Counted from the first letter of the stretch, positions 34,546 through 46,639 are shown. The stretch is DNA of 64,000 nt from Sorex araneus (GCF_027595985.1 NC_073307.1:48152509-48216508), one strand, 5' to 3'. Numbers and translations: made by a program. Notes: generated by a model not told the origin, from the sequence alone.

Positions 34546-35370
34546 GGGTCACACATCTAAAAGGTTGTGCTTGGCTTTTGTCTGTCACTCTGGGAGTTTA
34601 CTTCCTGAGAAATTATCAAGATTATCTGTTTCTTCTCTCAAAGATCAAAATAAAAACATCATGGAAAAGATCAGACACTTTTATGTCTAAGTGATGAGGA
34701 TGACGTTAACTTGTTCGGTCTCTAGTTTACTTTATACCAAATCACAAAGCATGGTGATTGCCACACAGGAAATAATATTTCACAAGCATCCCAGAGGAAG
34801 GGCCAGTCAGTTGCTGAACATATTAATCAGATCTTCAGAGCTCCAGTATGGGCTACGGAGAAGCCGAGGGAGAGTCCAGCCCATTTGGAAAGCTGCCAAG
34901 ACTCCTCCAGAGAAGGCTTTCTTTTTGCTGTGAGATTAAAATGAGTTAATAAAAGTCAAAGAGGATAGAACATTGAATAACACCGATTGTTATTTAAGAA
35001 TTTGTTATTATCATAGACTTTAAGTCCAGCCTCCTCATTTATAAGAGGGTATTTAGGTTCAGAAAGAGGAAATGGTCTGTCTGTAGTTACAATAGATTTA
35101 ATGACTTACTTAATCCTTATTAAGTTGATTTATTATGTTTGGATGACCAGGCTTTCTATTCTTGCCACGCTCTCATCTGTGCTTCTTAGGTGCCTCTTAC
35201 TATTCATTTCTGGGAAGCTCTTTTAAGCCATACGTTGCACGTGTCTTACCTTTCTGTCCCCACAGGGGTCTTAAGTGGGATGTTTTGTTCTTACTTAGTC
35301 TTTATGGAAATTGATCTTCAGACTGATGCTCAGCGGTGTCTGTAGCATTCTGTATACTCCAGTATTTGCC
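34546..35370. other. Mostly unique intergenic sequence
   Basis: A faint MIR-like stretch may lie at 34990-35110 (CCTCCTCATTTATAAGAGGG). No exon recognised. Confidence 0.4.
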
Positions 35371-35374
35371 TTTG

Positions 35375-35525
35375 TGGTACCGAAGTAGGGCTCTTGCCTT
35401 ACACATGGCCGACCAGGGTTCAATGCATGGCATCCTCCATGGTCCCTGAGCACCCCCCGGGAGTAATTTCTGAGCACAAAGCCAGGAGTCAGCCCTGAGC
35501 ACCAGCAGGTGTGGCTCCCCACCAA
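35375..35525 (+). repeat. SOR-type SINE, plus strand
   Basis: CTTGCCTTACACATGGCCGA, TCCATGGTCCCTGAGCAC and AGCAGGTGTGGCTCCCCACC in sense order. Confidence 0.8.
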
Positions 35526-35702
35526 AAATTAAAGACTGGTTTCTGTGACCAATAGCAAATGACCAAGGTGGTGGTACTACTACAGCGGAACCAGCTGACC
35601 TTGGGGCTTTTGTAACTGGTCAGCATGCTAGAATAGCACAACAACTTGCTTCCAGTGTTACTGATCTTAAATCTAATAGCTCTTTATTTATTATTTATTA
35701 TT

Positions 35703-35870
35703 TTTATTTGCTTTTGGACCACACCCAGCAGAGCTCAGGTGTTACTCCTAGCTCTGCACTCACAGATCATTCCTGGTAGGATTAGGAGATCATAGTGGGT
35801 GCCAGGGATAGAATCTGGGTGGGCCACATGCACGGTGAGTACCCTACCTGCTGTACTATTTCTTTGCTCT
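35703..35870 (-). repeat. SOR-type SINE, minus strand
   Basis: GCTTTTGGACCACACCCAGC to TACTATTTCTTTGCTC; diverged head. Confidence 0.8.
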
Positions 35871-36373
35871 AATGGCTGTTTATTTAATAGCTCATACACA
35901 TATATCTCTTCAGGCTATAGCACCCACAGATACAGCGACGTCTGAGTCTGAGAGAGCAACCCGATTGCCATTTATCTCTTCCGTCTTGACTCTCTGCCTC
36001 TCTGCTGCTTTGTTGTCAGGCCATTAGCTGGTGCCATCTCACTAGTGTCTCACTAGTTTCTAGTTATCACTTGCAGGTTTCTGACTAGTTGCTGGTCACA
36101 GTTACGCATTGTCATTATTTTCCTTACATTATTTATCTTGTAAGTTACCAATCTGAGTGTCCATCCATGCCTGTCTTTTGAGCTGAATTCACTGGCTACC
36201 AGTGCTATCTTTGCTTGCCTGCATTGGTGATTTATGCCATTTATTTAGCCTGCTTCCTATTTTTGTATGTATTACCCATTCCTTCCCTTAGCTGTTACTG
36301 TTATCTGACTGGCTATACCCCATGTGAGGTGTAAACTGACACACATATGCATGCCTTCTCCTGGATCACATTT

Positions 36374-36542
36374 TTTTTCTTTTTTGGGTCACACCCGGAA
36401 TTGTACAAGAGTTATTACTGGCTCATGCACTCAGGAATTACACCTCGTGGTGCTCAGGGGACCATATGGGATGCTGGGAATTGAACCCGGGTCAGCCGCG
36501 TGCAAGGCAAATGCCCTACCCGCTGTGCTATCGCTCCAGCCC
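36374..36542 (-). mobile_element. SOR-type SINE
   Basis: TTTTTTGGGTCACACCCGGA to ATCGCTCCAGCCCC. A TGGATCAC stretch stands near both ends (36362 and 36545), a probable target-site duplication. Confidence 0.9.
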
Positions 36543-36559
36543 CCTTGGATCACTTTTTT

Positions 36560-37850
36560 GAGGAGAAACAAACTGTCATTTTGTGAGAACCTCTGAAGCA
36601 AGGCCCGTAGGAGAACTGCAGACTCTAGCCAATAGCCTTTGAGAACAGAGACCTTCCAATAATGGAATCAGTGGAGAGAAGTCTCCAGTTCTAGTGAAGA
36701 ATTGAGAAGACTATACAACTGATGTTCTAACCACCGTTTCATGGGGGATGTTGAGCTGAATCACCCAACTAAGCAGAACCTTAATTATTGTTGTTCACAG
36801 ATTGTGAGACAATGAGTGTTTAAAGACACCAACCATAAATTTAGCTATTTTTTGCTCTTTAAACTTGTATTTCCATTTCCCTTCCACCTTCCTTACTTTT
36901 GACTTCCCATATTCTCATTAGTATCTTCTGACCTGTGGATATTAGGTTAGATATCTTCAAACCTGCAGAATCACTAATAATACAGATTGGGGACAGATGG
37001 GCTAAAATTGCGATCAATAAATTATTAATAAAGATAATTTAATTTATTAATAGCTCTTTTTTGTGGTGTGTTGTGTAATCAGAATACTGAAATGTCTTAG
37101 AGTTAGTAGGGGCACGTGCTGCTAATGTTTGTAGGGTTGATGGAAAAAAGGTTTTACTGGAACCTTGAGACCTAGAAAGATGTGTGAAGGTGGTCTCCTG
37201 ACAAAAGTTGGATTTTTGAGTTCAGAAAGAGGGTAAAATATAAAATATTTCAACTTTTACTAGTGTTTCTCTCTTAGCTACAGTCAACTAAAAGCCAGAA
37301 TCAAGTGAACCTATTTTCAGTTTGGGTTCTTTCAAAGTATATTTTAGTATAAATGTGTAAGTGAAATTCATTTATTTGTCAGGATACCTCAACAGAGGAG
37401 TGATGTAGTGATAAAGGGAAACAAACGCAGCCAGTGAAGATGGTGCTTAGGGGGTACTCCAGGCTCAGGGGCTGCCTTTTGCAGTGTTCATAGTACCACA
37501 CACTACAGGGGATTGAAAAAAAATATGCACCCAGTAATTGAGCTAGCTCTCTTTTCCCCCTTTTAATTCATACAATTACTATTCTCCACCCTGTGTCATA
37601 ATCAAGTGCCTAATGGTCTGATTGTGTGTATGCACTGTGCCTTAGCTAGGGTAGGGGTTATTCCTGTTAAAAATAGAAAACAAAACAAAAGATCACCTAT
37701 GGAGTCTTTCATACCTGGGCCCCACCCAGACATAATGCCTAATCTAATTGTAATTTTATTCTTTCTCAAAAACTGTAACAGATCTGAAACTTTCTGTTCG
37801 ACCATACAAAATTAATTTTAAAAATACTCTATCTAAAACCTGAACCCTCT
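36560..37850. other. Mostly unique intergenic sequence
   Basis: A decayed minus-strand SINE is likely at 37440-37555 (GATGGTGCTTAGGGGGTACT). No exon, RNA gene or CpG island seen. Confidence 0.5.
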
Positions 37851-37852
37851 CT

Positions 37853-38570
37853 TTTTTTATTATTTTTTATTGACTCACCATGTGAAAAGTTACAGAGCTT
37901 TCAGGCTTAAGTCTCAGTCATACAATGGTCAAACCCATCCCTTCACCAGTGCACATGTTCCACCACCAAGAACCCCAGTATAACTCCCCCCCTGCACCTG
38001 TATGGCTGATGATTTTAACTTTACTTTCTCTTTACTTTGATTACATTCAATATTTCAACAGAAAACTCTCTACTATTATTTGGAATTTCCCCCCAACAAT
38101 TAGACCTGATGAAAAGGCATCATTTGATCATTTGTTTTCCATTGCTGAGAATGGAGAGCATATGAGGTTGTTGAGGCCTCGCGGTTTTGGATTTCTGGTA
38201 TTTTAGTAATTAAGTCCAGAGAAATTTCTACCAGAAGTAGCATCATTGCAAGCTCGTACCTCTGTTTAGTGGGCCTTATAAAATTGTGGTTGCCATGCTG
38301 CTGGAGGAGAAAGGAAAGGCCGAGAGAGGGAAAGGGAGAAAACCTTTCCCTCCCGGGGCGGCATGGGGCCATAGCTTAGTTCACAGTCTGGAGGCTTCTG
38401 CAAGAAGCTGCTGGGTGCCAAAAGTAGTTGGTGGGCCTCCGGGATCATGGGCGTTCAGGAACGGAGGAGCCGTTCATGTGCGTGCAGCTGCTCGGGGTCA
38501 CATCTGGGAGGAGAGCGGTGCCTGTAACGCCCACCATCCCGAGATCTCCTGAGCGTCCTGTCACTGCTCT
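37853..38570 (-). mobile_element. Composite L1-tailed retroposon, copy 2
   Basis: L1-like tail (TGACTCACCATGTGAAAAGT, ACAATGGTCAAACCCATCCC, CACATGTTCCACCACCAAGA), a middle segment (GAAAAGGCATCATTTGATCA, GGATTTCTGGTATTTTAGTA), then the GC-rich body (TAGCTTAGTTCACAGTCTGG, GGGATCATGGGCGTTCAGGA, GGAGAGCGGTGCCTGTAACG). A SINE follows. I could not settle a target-site duplication. Confidence 0.8.
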
Positions 38571-38579
38571 GTCTCTCGC

Positions 38580-38755
38580 TTTTTGGTGAGGAAGGGCACA
38601 CCCTGCTGTGCTGTGTTCACTCCCAGCTCTGTGCTTAAGAATCACTCCTGATGGTGCTTAGGGGGCCATACGTAGAGTCAGGAGTTTGACTTTGTGTCAG
38701 CCATGTGCAAGGCAACAGCCAAACTTGCCGTACGGTTGTTTCTCTGGCTCCACAC
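38580..38755 (-). repeat. SOR-type SINE, diverged
   Basis: Minus-strand copy (GTTCACTCCCAGCTCTGTGC, AAGAATCACTCCTGATGGTG, TTTCTCTGGCTCC). Confidence 0.75.
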
Positions 38756-38954
38756 CTTCTTTCTCCTGAAGGAAGATGGTTTTACTTGAAAAAACTTATT
38801 GTTTTTAATTAATGATCTTCTCACACCCTCTTTTTTGCTATAAGATCTTCCATTTTGTGCAAGCCTTTGTAGGTCTTGTTAGAAGGAATAATTCATCTAC
38901 TCATGGATATTTAATAAAGCCATTGAGAGCTATAAATTAACGAATTCTCCTTTC

Positions 38955-39700
38955 CTACTTGGGGCACCGTATGGGATGTCAGGAACTGAACCCAGGTTAG
39001 CTGTGTACAAGGGAAATGACTCGCTCACTGCACTATTGTTCCAGCCTCTCAAATTCGATGCTGTATCTCCAATTCTATGTTTGAAAATTTCCATTACTTT
39101 ACATCCTTTATTTTATTTCAACTAGATTGTTTGTTTATTTTTGTTTTGGGGGCCATACCCAGTGATGTTCAGGGACTATATTAGGCTACATTAGAGCACA
39201 GCGGTTGGTGTCCTTCAGTGGTCAGGAGACAATGAGGTACTAGGGATTGAACATGGCCCTCCTACATGCAAAGCATTCACTTGGTCCATTGAGAGATCTT
39301 TCATCTATAAAATAAAGTTTTCATAAGATAAAACTTCCTGAACTGGGGAGATAAATCAGATGGTAGAATACACGCCCAGCATATGTCACGGTCCTGAACC
39401 TGAATGACTTCCCCAGACCTTAGGTTATAACCTTAGTTCTCCCTAGCTGCACCATATGTTACTCCTGGGCATCTTGCTTCCAGCTCACTCTGCCGGCCCA
39501 AAGCATCAACCCTTTTAAAATATAATTAAAAGGGTGACCCTTTTAAAATATAATTCTTGGGACCAGAAAGATCTCAGTAGGCTGGGTGCACGAGTTGCAT
39601 GCGAGAGGCCCTCTTCAATTCCTGCCTGCCTGTCCCATGAGCACCACTGGCAGCAGCCCTGGAATCCAGTAGGCCCGAGCACCTCCACGTAAGGTTCAAA
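38955..39700. repeat. Run of partial, diverged SINEs
   Basis: Minus-strand head part at 38955-39050 (GGGGCACCGTATGGGATGTC), decayed minus copy at 39142-39305, weak plus remnant at 39345-39500, and plus remnant at 39558-39700. Two 19-base direct repeats (ACCCTTTTAAAATATAATT) lie at 39509-39527 and 39537-39555. Confidence 0.55.
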
Positions 39701-40035
39701 AACAAAGTCCTGTAATCTAGTTTTCATTATGAAAGTAAATTTATTTGAAAATCAATCAGTAAATAAGGTTGCTCCCCAAAAGTAAGGTGGGAGTTTTTCC
39801 CAAGGAGATTATAATCTCCAGAACTGGCTATTTTTTTCTTATAAATTTTTTTAACACGGATGACTAAGACATCCATATCAATGGGGCATCTACCACAAAG
39901 TAAAACTAAGATCCTTTCTTTTATGGATCTTGGCTGACTTAGATAGCTGGTCTGTAGGGGACTGACTGGGTTACTTTTTCTTCCATTTTCATGATTTTTC
40001 CTCTCTTCCCCACACTATAAATTTCTGTTCTTTAT

Positions 40036-40264
40036 TTCTTTTCTTTTCTTTTCTTTTCTTTTCTTTTCTTTTCTCTTCTCTTCTCTTCTTTCTTTTTTTT
40101 TCTTTTTGGGTCACACCTGATGATGCACAGGGGTCACTCCTGGCTCTGCACTCAGTAACTCCTCTTGGCGGTGCTCAGGGGACCATATGGAATGCTGGGA
40201 ATCGAACCCAGGTCGGCCATGTGCAAGGCAAACGCCCTACCCGCTGTGCTGTTGCTCCAGCCCC
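40036..40264 (-). mobile_element. SOR-type SINE with long (TTTTC)n tail and 21-bp target-site duplication
   Basis: Flanks 40015-40035 and 40265-40285 match at 20 of 21 positions. The poly-A end has grown into (TTTTC)n/(TCTTC)n at 40036-40094 (seen on this strand). The body is near consensus. Confidence 0.93.
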
Positions 40265-40449
40265 CTATACATTTCTGTTCTTTATAAACATTTTTGCACA
40301 TTATTATTTACAAATCTATTGATGGCAGAGTTTCAGGCACTCAGTGTTCCAACTCTAAACTCACGCCCAGTGTCAGCATCCCTCCACCAAGGACCTGAGA
40401 TTCCCTCTCTCTTCCACCTGCTTCCTTGGCAAAAACATATTTCTTTTTT

Positions 40450-40830
40450 TAAATTATTATTTTGTTATTTTAAAATTTATTTATATACTATTAAATCACT
40501 GTGAGATAAACACTGTGAGCTACAAAGTTGTTCATGAGTGGGTTTCGGTCATACAATGTTCCATCACCTATCCCTTCACCAGTGTACATTTCTCACCACC
40601 AATGACTCCAGTTCCCCTCAGACCCCCTCCCCCCAGCCTGCCTCTATGGCAGGCTTTTTTCTTCTCTGTCTCTGTCTCTGTGTCTCTCCTTTTGCGTACT
40701 GTAGTTTGCAATCTTGATGCTGAATATCAAGAATATCCCTTTACCAACTTTTAACACTCAGTTCTTCTCTAGCACGATCATTCTCAGCTATTACTGTCAT
40801 ACCAGTCTCGTCTCTATCTTACTCCTCCCC
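40450..40830 (-). mobile_element. L1-like 3' UTR fragment
   Basis: TTAAATCACTGTGAGATAAA, CAATGTTCCATCACCTATCC, CCTCTATGGCAGGC, GCGTACTGTAGTTTGCAATC and the 'aagaatatccctttaccaac' block shared with 3395 and 19440. A C/T-rich stretch follows at 40815-40905. Confidence 0.7.
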
Positions 40831-40984
40831 CGTCCCCCTCCCCCTTCTCTTTCCTCTCCCCGTCCCCTTCCCTCTCCTCTCCTCCTTCTCTCCCCTTTCT
40901 TGTACTCCTCTCCATTATTTTTTTCCCAAAGTTTCCTCAAGGTTGTGCTATAATGATATCTTAAAATATGAATTAATTTTTAAT

Positions 40985-41945
40985 TTAAAGAACTATGATT
41001 TAAAAAGTCATTTATTGTAGAGTTTCAGGGAAACAACATTTCAGCACCAATCCCACATTGTCAACATCCTCCACCAGTGTTCCCATATTCTATCCCCATT
41101 CCCAACCCCCACTTGACGCCCAGCTTGTCAACTTGATAGGCACAGTACAAAGTTTCAGTGGTTGCAGCTTAGATCTCATATTTTCAGTTTTGTTGAGTCT
41201 GTGTTTTGGATGTATGGTTATACCATTCACTCACATCACTGGTATACATGAAGCCCTAATGCCTATTCATTCATTCCTTCTTTTCTCTTCTTCCCTCTTG
41301 ATTTCTTTCCTTCTCTTTCTGTCCCTTCTCTAACCACTAGGATCAAGGGTGATCTAGGCCTCCCTTTTTACTACAGTACGTTTCCTCATCCGGTACTCTA
41401 TATTCCACAGATAAGTGAGATCATTCTGTGTTTGTCTTCCTTCTGGCTTACTTTACTCAACATGATATCTTCTAGTTCTAATCTTGTTGTAGCAAATTTC
41501 ATGATTTTATCATTCCTTATAGCTGCATAGTATTCCATTGTGTGTATATACCACCTCCTCATAATCCGCTCATCTGTCATTAGACACCGAAGTTGCTTCC
41601 ATATCTTAGCTATTATACTGAGTGCATCAGTAAATACCGGTGTGCATATGTCCTTTTGAGAGTGTTTTTATGTCCTGGGGGTAGATGCTCTAAAGTGGAA
41701 TTGCTGAGTCATATGGCCTAGTTCAATCATAAGCTTATTGAGAACTCGACATACTGTTTTCCACACACACCAGCAGTGGATGAGAGTTCCTTTTTCACCA
41801 TATCTCTGCCAACACAGGTTGTTCCTACTATTTTTGATGTGTGCCATTCTTACTGGTGTGAGATGGCATCTCTTTGTTGTCTTGATTTTGATTTCTCTGA
41901 TGGTACGTGATGCTGAGCATTTTTTCATATGCCTGCTGGCTACCC
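40985..41945 (-). mobile_element. Older L1 3' fragment (about 960 bp)
   Basis: Minus-strand ORF2 C-terminal remnants: [40 protein letters not shown] (41668-41979 frame) and MRRWYIHTMEYYAAIRNDKI (41398-41580 frame), followed at the left by the 3' UTR. Broken by frameshifts. Confidence 0.88.
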
Positions 41946-42274
41946 ATATAAGGGCATCATGAAATAATAAAAACCCCAAGGCTTGGCCCTTTAAATTTAT
42001 TAGCTTAAGAAATAAAATAAATGTCTGTGGAGAAACTTATCTGCAGTAAGGTGGATGTCCTCAGAATATCTAGTCATTAGCAATGTTACCACTAGGTTGA
42101 GAACAACATAAAACATGAAGAACAAAATGAACTTTTTGGGAATTTTTCCAGATCAAGAGGGGATGTTGTAATCTCTGTAGTCTCATGCTTAGCACCTCCA
42201 TTTTTGGGAATTGAACTACTTAAGAATTTGTAAGGAAGGAGCTCCTCTCTGCTTTAGGACAACACAAAGTTATT

Positions 42275-42420
42275 TTTTGTTTGTTTTTTTAGGTCACACC
42301 TATTGTCGGATCATAGGAGTCACACCTGGTGGTGCTTGAGGAACCATGTGATTCTGGAGATCAAACCTAGCCTTCCTGCATGTAAAGCGTGCATTTAACC
42401 CATTGAGCCATCTGTTCAGC
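42275..42420 (-). repeat. Decayed SOR-type SINE
   Basis: Minus strand, GGTCACACCTATTGTCGG to GAGCCATCTGTTCAGCTC. Confidence 0.6.
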
Positions 42421-42515
42421 TCAGGAGACCACTTTTAAGTGGAAGAAAATGGGCCTCATATGTGTATGGTTTTAACTCATAACTGTTGTCATAGTAAAAT
42501 CCCTAAGCATTTCTT

Positions 42516-42605
42516 TTTTTTTTTTTTTTTTTGCTTTTTGGGTCACACCCAGCGATGCTCAGGGGTTACTCCTGGTTTTGCACTCAGGAATTACTCCTGT
42601 TAGTG
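42516..42605 (-). mobile_element. Truncated SOR-type SINE with perfect 17-bp target-site duplication
   Basis: ATCCCTAAGCATTTCTT at 42499-42515 and 42606-42622. Only the 3' half is present (GGGTCACACCCAGCGATGCT to AATTACTCCTGTTAGTG); the tRNA-derived head was lost at insertion. Confidence 0.93.
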
Positions 42606-42622
42606 ATCCCTAAGCATTTCTT

Positions 42623-43086
42623 ATGAAGAGATTATGGACCCTGAGAATCTCTTAGTGTGCCTCCCAAAAAACAAAAGGTAATAAGGGAGAGGGATGGATA
42701 GTATGTAATGACCTAGGTATCCAGTTATCAAAAGGAAGAGCATTCATTAACATATATGCCAAAGATACATTAAAATACATAAAGTTACTGCTAATAAATA
42801 GGAAATAGGTCTGAAGATCCATCTCATCTCATTGGACAAGTCAACTTTACAGAAAATCAATAAGGAAATAACAGTCTTGACTAGCACTGCCCTTTATTAT
42901 TTAGTGGACTAAATAATCTCCCAAAAGTCAAATAAAAATTCTTTTCTAATGTACACGGAACATTCTCAAAGATATTTTGAACCACAAAACAAATGTCAAA
43001 AGCCAAGAACAGGATCACAGTGAGACAATAACAGAAATTAATTACCCAAAAGGGTGGAAAAACCTCAAACATTTGAAGACTAAAGA
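42623..43086. other. Unique intergenic sequence
   Basis: Nothing recognised. Confidence 0.5.
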
Positions 43087-43104
43087 CCATAGTGCTAAAT
43101 AATT

Positions 43105-44315
43105 AAAAAAAAAATTTTTTATTGGATCACCGTGAGAGCAGTTAAAAAGCTTTCAGTTTTAAGTCTCAGTCATACAATGACCAAACACCCATCCCTTCAC
43201 CATTGCACATGTTCTACCACCAAGAACCCCAGTATACCCCCATCCCACCCCCCACCTGCCTGTGTGACAGATGGTTTTCACTTTACTCTCTCTTTACTTT
43301 GATTACATTCAATGTTTGAACAGAAAACTCATTATTATTATTTGGAGTTTCCCCCCAACAATCAGACCTGCTGAGAAGGCGTCATTTGATAATTAGTTTT
43401 CTATTGCTGGTAATGAAGAATATATGATTTTGGATTTCTGGTATTTTAGTAATTAAGTCCAGAGTGATTTCTGCCAGAAGCCACTGGGTTCTGAAATTAG
43501 TTTTTGTGCCTCTGGGATCATGGCTGTTCAGGAGCAGAGAAGCTGTTTGTGGGTGGCTGCTCGGGGTCTCGTCTGGGCGGGGGGCAGCGCTGGTACTGCC
43601 CCCCCATCCCACGCACCCCGTCACTGCAAACTCATACTTCCATCCAATGGGCTCTGAAAGATGGCGGTTGCCATGCTGCCACTGAAAGGAAAGGCCGAGG
43701 AACAAAAATTTTTCCCCTCCTGGGTGGCACTGGGCCGTAGCTTAGTTCACAGTCTAGAGGCATTTCTGCAAGAAGCTGCTGGGTTCCAAAATTGGTTTGT
43801 GTGCCTGTGGGATCATGGCTGTTCAGAAGCGGAGGAGGCATTTGTGGGCGGCTGCTTGGGGTCTCGTCTGGGTGGGCAGGGGGGGAGGCAGCGTCAGTAC
43901 CGCCTGCCCATCCCAAGATTTCCCTCACGCCCTGAGGCTCTCTCTATAGTTTTGGGATTATATTTTGCTTGGATACTCAACACCACCATTCAAGCCTGCC
44001 TTCTAGGGGCAGATGCTAGACCATCTATTTTCCATTGCTCACTTTGTATATCAAGAAAGTTCGCATGGCTGCATAAGCAGCCATGTGGTTCAGAGAAATA
44101 GTCCTGGTCCCCACATACTGGATGTTTGTAGAAGCTCAGTGTCACCGGGATTCCATCTGGAGAAGGCGGGGAGACTGCACCTCCTCACTACACCTGCTCC
44201 ATCTGGGGCACCCTGGTGTTATCGGCTCAGTTTGGGGCCTGGAGCATTCTCCGGTGTTGCGTTGCCCGCCGGCCAGGATTCTTCACTGCTGAGTGTGGCA
44301 AGATGGCGCTGGGGG
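43105..44315 (-). mobile_element. Composite L1-tailed retroposon, copy 3 (longest, 1211 bp)
   Basis: CCATAGTGCTAAATAATT (43087-43104) and CCATAGTGCTGAATAATT (44316-44333) form an 18-bp target-site duplication with one mismatch. The 3' tail is L1-like. The body holds two tandem units about 295 bases apart (GCCAGAAGCCACTGGGTTCT from 43473, GCAAGAAGCTGCTGGGTTCC from 43768), each with GGGATCATGGCTGTTCAG and GGGGTCTCGTCTGGG. The 5' end (right) reads into a segment ending AAGATGGCGCTGGGGG. No conserved reading frame. Confidence 0.88.
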
Positions 44316-44549
44316 CCATAGTGCTGAATAATTCTTAGGTCAAGAGGAAATATAAAACTCCTGGAATCAAATGAGAATGAATAAAAATGTTATCAGAAAA
44401 TATGGGACATCACACAGGTGTACTAAGAGGAAAATTCATAGAAATACAGACTGAGGAAACAAATCTCAAATAAATCTAATAAACAAAGAAAAATGCATGA
44501 AAACCAAAGTCAGAAGGAAGGAAATATTAAAGATTAGAATAGTCACTGA

Positions 44550-44685
44550 ACCAGAAGGGTGATCCATGTGGTTGAGTCCATACTTTGCATGCTTGAGGCC
44601 TGGAAACTCATGATCTCCTGAACCCAATCAGGTGTGACCCTTAAGCACAGAGACAAGAATAACCCCTGACAACTGCCAAGTGTTA
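44550..44685 (+). repeat. Diverged SINE, plus strand
   Basis: ACTTTGCATGCTTGAGGCCT and CAATCAGGTGTGACCCTTAA; old. Confidence 0.6.
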
Positions 44686-44854
44686 TTCCATAGCAGTTAA
44701 GACCCACATTCTTCAGGTCTTAATTGAGATCCTATTAGGATTTTTATTTATTTTTTTTTATTTAACAGGGAAAGTCTTGCTGAAAAGATAAAATTAAGGC
44801 TTGATTGAATGGCAGTGAGAGAACCAGCCTGTACTCACAGAAGAAGAGTGTTCT

Positions 44855-44859
<5 letters not shown>

Positions 44860-44937
<78 letters not shown>
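44860..44937. repeat. (AG)n microsatellite
   Basis: About 78 bases of pure AG. Confidence 0.98.
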
Positions 44938-44942
<5 letters not shown>

Positions 44943-45087
44943 TAGAGGTTGAAATCCCCATACAAAAACAGCCTCCATAGTAGAGCAGAAATAAAATAAA
45001 AATCAAAAGATCAATGAACAAACATTTGGTTCTTTTGAAAGAATAAATAAGACTGACAAACCCTTATGTAGGGTTACAAAATAACAA

Positions 45088-45225
45088 GGGGCCAGAGTGA
45101 TAGTACAGTGGGTAGGGCATTTGCCATGCACAAGGCCAATTTGGGTTTGATTCCCAGCATCCAACAATGTCCTGTAAACCTTTCTAGCAGTCCAGGAGAG
45201 ATCTCTGAACACAGAGGCAGGCGGG
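45088..45225 (+). repeat. SOR-type SINE, plus strand, ending in (AG)n
   Basis: GGGGCCAGAGTGATAGTACA head to GAACACAGAGGCAGG; the usual tail is replaced by the (AG)n-rich tract at 45228-45333. Confidence 0.8.
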
Positions 45226-45227
45226 GG

Positions 45228-45230
45228 GAG

Positions 45231-45263
<33 letters not shown>

Positions 45264-45333
45264 GGAGAGAGGGAGGGAGGGAGAGAGGAGAGAGAGGGAG
45301 AGGGAGAGAGGGAGAGCGAGAAAGAGAGAAAAT
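45228..45333. repeat. (AG)n / GAGG-rich tract
   Basis: Imperfect AG repeat with GGGA interruptions. Confidence 0.95.
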
Positions 45334-45789
45334 TCTTTTCAAAACTTTTATTCATTTATTTCCTTCCTCACTTTATTTAAACACCATGGTTTCCAAAGTT
45401 GTTGGTAATGATTTGTTACAGGCATTCAATATTCCAACACCAATCCAAACACTACTGTCACCTTCCCTTCACCATTGTCTCCATTTTCCCAATCACCTTT
45501 TAAGCTTGCCTCCATAGCAGTCCAACAATAATTTATTTTACATTGCTTGTTACCCCTAAATGGCTATCAGAATGATAAAAAAATGTTTTCATAGAAGAAA
45601 ATGTGAAAGTTGTCGTATCTCACCATGGGGGCATTAAGTTTGCCAAGCCGTTGTTGCAAGTTAATCTTCTGTGTTAATGTTTTTGTTAGTCAAGATTGGT
45701 TGGTTTCTATGCTACATCCCATCCAATCTACTACTGGGATGTCAGTGTTGTGAATATTGGAGATGTCCAGAGAATTCAGAATTCTTTTT

Positions 45790-45967
45790 GTTTGTTTGTT
45801 TTTTTGCTTTTTAGGTGACACCCGGCGATGCACAGGAGTTACTCCTGGCTCATGCACTCAGAAATTACTTCTGGCTGTGCTGGAGGATCATATGGGATGC
45901 TGGGAATCGAACCCAGGTCAGCCGCATGCAAGGCAAATGCCCTACCTGCTGTGCTATCGCTCCAGCT
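45790..45967 (-). mobile_element. SOR-type SINE inside the composite element
   Basis: TTTTTAGGTGACACCCGGCG to ATCGCTCCAGCTCC; AGAATTCAGAATT stands on both sides. Confidence 0.9.
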
Positions 45968-46466
45968 CCAGAATTCAGAATTTTTAACTGGGCAGTCTGT
46001 GTAGAGTTAAATTTTTAACTGGGTGGCGGCTTTGAGGTATGTGAGCAGCTGATGGGACTTTGCTAGGGTGGAAGCTGGCCCAACCCCCTCTGAGAGCACC
46101 CTGGAGGTCTCAGCCAGAAACAGCTGTCCAAGAAATTTTTGTGACTAGGTGATCTCTTTTGAGATTTTTTTGAATATCTGGAGCAAGCTGGTAGATGGGC
46201 TTATAATAGAAACAATATTGGGACGCGGGTGTGGCTACTAGCGTTTCTGGAAGTAGAGAGAGGTGGGAGAGTCCCAATTCTGAGAAGGCCTGAAGTTTTC
46301 AGTCATGGACCCATGTAGTTGAGATTTTTAGCAAATTAGGTTCTCCATGAGACTCAGTCTTGCGGTGACAGAGTCTAGCCAGAGGCATGGTGGTGGCTTT
46401 GGGGTATGGGAGCAGCTGCCAGGGCTTTGTTTGGGAGGGAGCTAGCACAACCTGCTCTGAGAGCAC

Positions 46467-46559
<93 letters not shown>
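46467..46559. repeat. (AG)n microsatellite
   Basis: Nearly pure AG with AAAG interruptions. Confidence 0.97.
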
Positions 46560-46562
<3 letters not shown>

Positions 46563-46639
46563 ACTCCAAGAATGGATCAGAATTCAGAATAATAATGGAC
46601 AAATAAAAGATACACAAAGACAACTTTATGCACCAAGTT

